A DNA stretch of 64,000 nucleotides from Rotaria socialis (lineage: Eukaryota > Rotifera > Eurotatoria > Philodinida > Philodinidae): positions 111,010 to 175,009 of the forward strand of contig CAJNYU010001571.1 of NCBI GenBank assembly GCA_905331475.1, written 5' to 3'. Position numbers and translations under genes: made by a program. Positions 62,045 through 64,000 of the stretch are shown in pieces (the stretch's first letter is position 1; every line of letters begins with the position of its first letter). Below the pieces are notes generated by a model that was given only the letters and a program-made list of their open reading frames with translations, was not told where the DNA came from and made no database searches.

Positions 62045-62341
62045 TTAATTATTTACTCGCGCTAATGTACGGCCTTCGATTAAACCGATTGGCAAAATTT
62101 TGATTTCGTGATGATTATCATTTGCTAATAATTTAATAGCAATACTTCCTTTAGGAATCTGTAAAAGAAATGATTGGTAGAATAGATAATGAAATATGTA
62201 GAAAATGTTTACTTGAACGAATTTAATTCTTTTATTTACTGGTCGAATGTTAACACTTTCATCTTGAAAAGCGATAACATGGCCAACTATTGTCTGTTGA
62301 TGATTTTCAGGTGATTTGGCGCATATTAAATTGTTTCTATA
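62045..62341 (-). CDS. Last two exons of an unrecognised gene (partial)
   Basis: Exons 62341-62213 and 62158-62045 join in phase 0 to 80 residues ending in a stop. The text reads like a compact beta-rich domain end: TIVGHVIAFQDESVNIRPVN, KRIKFVQIPKGSIAIKLLAN and EIKILPIGLIEGRTLARVNN. The first exon begins after a good acceptor (TTTGCTTTAG), so more exons must lie to the right, perhaps beyond the window. I do not recognise the family. Composition, clean splice sites and matched phase make it a likely real gene. Confidence 0.6.
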   Translation of the reverse strand, partial: YRNNLICAKSPENHQQTIVGHVIAFQDESVNIRPVNKRIKFVQVNIFYIFHYLFYQSFLLQIPKGSIAIKLLANDNHHEIKILPIGLIEGRTLARVNN

Positions 62342-64000
62342 CTAAAGCAAAATAAACATGATGTAAGAATAGAATTTATTTTCATTTTTTGAAATTAAAA
62401 CAAAATTCTTCCATATGATTCCGATGTCATAGAAAATTTCGATTAGTCAAACATGCAATGGCAATGGATTCATAAGATGTTCGTGTCCTTGTGAAAAAAA
62501 AGCTTGTTAATGCGAACCTTTTGAGACTCAAAAACCCTAGAGTCATCATGACATCAGTACTTTTATTAGGATAGTACCCAGCAAACATTGTGCAAATTCT
62601 TGGCAGGAAAATAATTGCTTTCCAACTATGACTTATAATCAGAGAATGTGTTTATACGTATATTTCTATATTTGGAAGAGAATTTTTATTTTATTTTGTA
62701 CTTTTTGCAATTTCCTTGTTATGACTCCTTTTGTTTTTCGACATAGGTGTTGTGTTAGTACAGCAGGTTCTATGCTTCGTTATGCATTTTAATAAACAAA
62801 GAACATTCATATGCATGGTTGTCAAAAGTTAAAATAACATATTAGTTCATGCTTTTTATGTTAGCTATCGAAGAATGATAGGAAAACAATCAATTAATAG
62901 CCATTATTCTTGATATCTACCATATACTTGTGTCTATCCGAGAAAATACTAGCAGCTATTTTATTTGGAACACTGAAAAAACTACTGTAGTTAGTCAAGT
63001 TTGAAGAAAGGCTTCATCATATGCTACAGCTGCCAAAGAATCGTTTTCTATGATCTTTCAGGGCATGTTCCGGTTGCTAATGAATTATAAGACATTATTT
63101 TAATGCTCTTTGTCTATGAAAACATATTTAATAACCTTTAAAGTTTAACCTAGATAAAAAGAAATGACTACGACAGAGCGAATCATCAAACACATTATCT
63201 ATTTTCGATAAGCATAATGCGAATATCATCGAGTGTAAACACAACCTTTACTAAAAACTTTTGAGTCTATCGAGTGAAATTATAATATAAATAGAATCGA
63301 TGTAACTTGTTTTTGAGAAGTCCGTGTTAGATGTTTTTATAGCTTTTACTTCATGAAATATCAAAACAGGTAACTTTTATTACGAAGTTCTTTCAATCGT
63401 TAAAGTAACTTTGAGTCTAGAGGATGGACGGACTTTGTAGAATTACATGAAAGTTGAATACTTTGACAAGACTTCTAATTCATAGCTTATTTATGTAAAC
63501 ATACTTCACCTGTATAGTCTTGTTAAAAAATGCATGTTATAATATCTCTATCAGAAAATCAGAAAACAAATTTGAATTTCGACTTGAATCTTTGAATGGA
63601 TAGAGATCTCAATCATAATGATTTATCGTGAGATGTTCAAGATCTTCTCTTTTTTCTTGTCTTCTAACAATGGCATAAAATCTAACGTATTTATAGGTCA
63701 TGTTAAAGATATACTATTACCATAGTTGTATTTTTGGATAAGATTCTTAATTAGATTTACAACAATCACAAAAAACAGTCGTTCTTGTCAAGATCTTTGT
63801 TTATGTAAAAGTGTTCAGTGAAAAAATTCGAAAATCAAATTTGCGGATGCTCATGATAAGTACTACAGTATTTCTGTAGAAAATAACGTAAAAATGCAGT
63901 ATGCCTATAGAAATAACTTAAGAACATCAACTCTCTCTCTCTCTCTCTTTCTAGAGTACCCACAGCGTATTAAAATTTTAATGATGCAATTAGTATCGCG
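62342..64000. other. Non-coding region, probably intron of the unrecognised gene
   Basis: No exon could be supported on either strand. A (CT)n run lies at 63931-63947. If the gene at 62045 continues to the right, this is a long intron. Confidence 0.4.

Noticed and set aside
1-64000. CRISPR arrays, operons of bacterial type, tRNA or rRNA genes
   Set aside because: The DNA is clearly animal nuclear with spliceosomal introns; no spaced direct repeats and no tRNA box A/box B pair or rRNA stretch was recognised by eye.

Overview
The window is nuclear DNA from an animal. It is AT-rich, and its genes are cut by many GT-AG introns, mostly 50-90 nt, so nearly every protein had to be rebuilt exon by exon. 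Gene content (Rap GTPases, RasGRP, a Syk-type tandem-SH2 kinase, Fuseless, tyrosine decarboxylase, a DPP6/10-like protein) is bilaterian. Compact introns, low GC and an ARM-TIR-SAM protein suggest a small invertebrate; a bdelloid rotifer is my best guess, but no marker here proves it.

Layout. 1-712: right end of a pogo/Tigger DNA transposon lying in an intron of a pyruvate dehydrogenase kinase gene, whose last two exons follow. 2444-7286 (minus): three tandem Rap-like small GTPase genes. 8620-9821 (plus): a minimal Mps1/TTK-like kinase. 10500-13232 (plus): POLR1C, complete. 13607-19573 (minus): a 1259-residue RasGRP. 19574-26924: a gene-poor stretch of about 7 kb. 26925-29163 (plus): a Fuseless-family membrane protein with an incomplete 5' end and two possible last exons. 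30821-33823 (plus): a Syk-family tyrosine kinase. 37250-41229 (plus): a tyrosine/aromatic amino-acid decarboxylase. 42389-45307 (minus): an ARM-TIR-SAM protein, a likely NAD-cleaving TIR enzyme. 45635-48748 (plus): a COX14-like ORF only 16 nt upstream of the archease start codon. 49850-61627 (plus): a DPP6/DPP10-like pseudo-peptidase with several alternative first exons, one of them duplicated in tandem. 62045-62341 (minus): last two exons of an unrecognised gene.

Working together. Syk-type kinases, RasGRP (diacylglycerol- and calcium-responsive exchange factors) and Rap GTPases act in one pathway in other animals, and all three lie within about 31 kb here; this may be chance. Fuseless, the decarboxylase and the DPP6/10-like protein all point to neurons in better-known animals.

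The strongest unusual signals are the 78-bp tandem duplication that makes two nearly identical alternative first exons in the DPP-like gene, the Rap triplication with different intron counts, the ARM-TIR-SAM protein, and the tight COX14-like/archease gene pair. All exon models are manual. Each was checked for reading-frame phase across every splice junction, but not against RNA.
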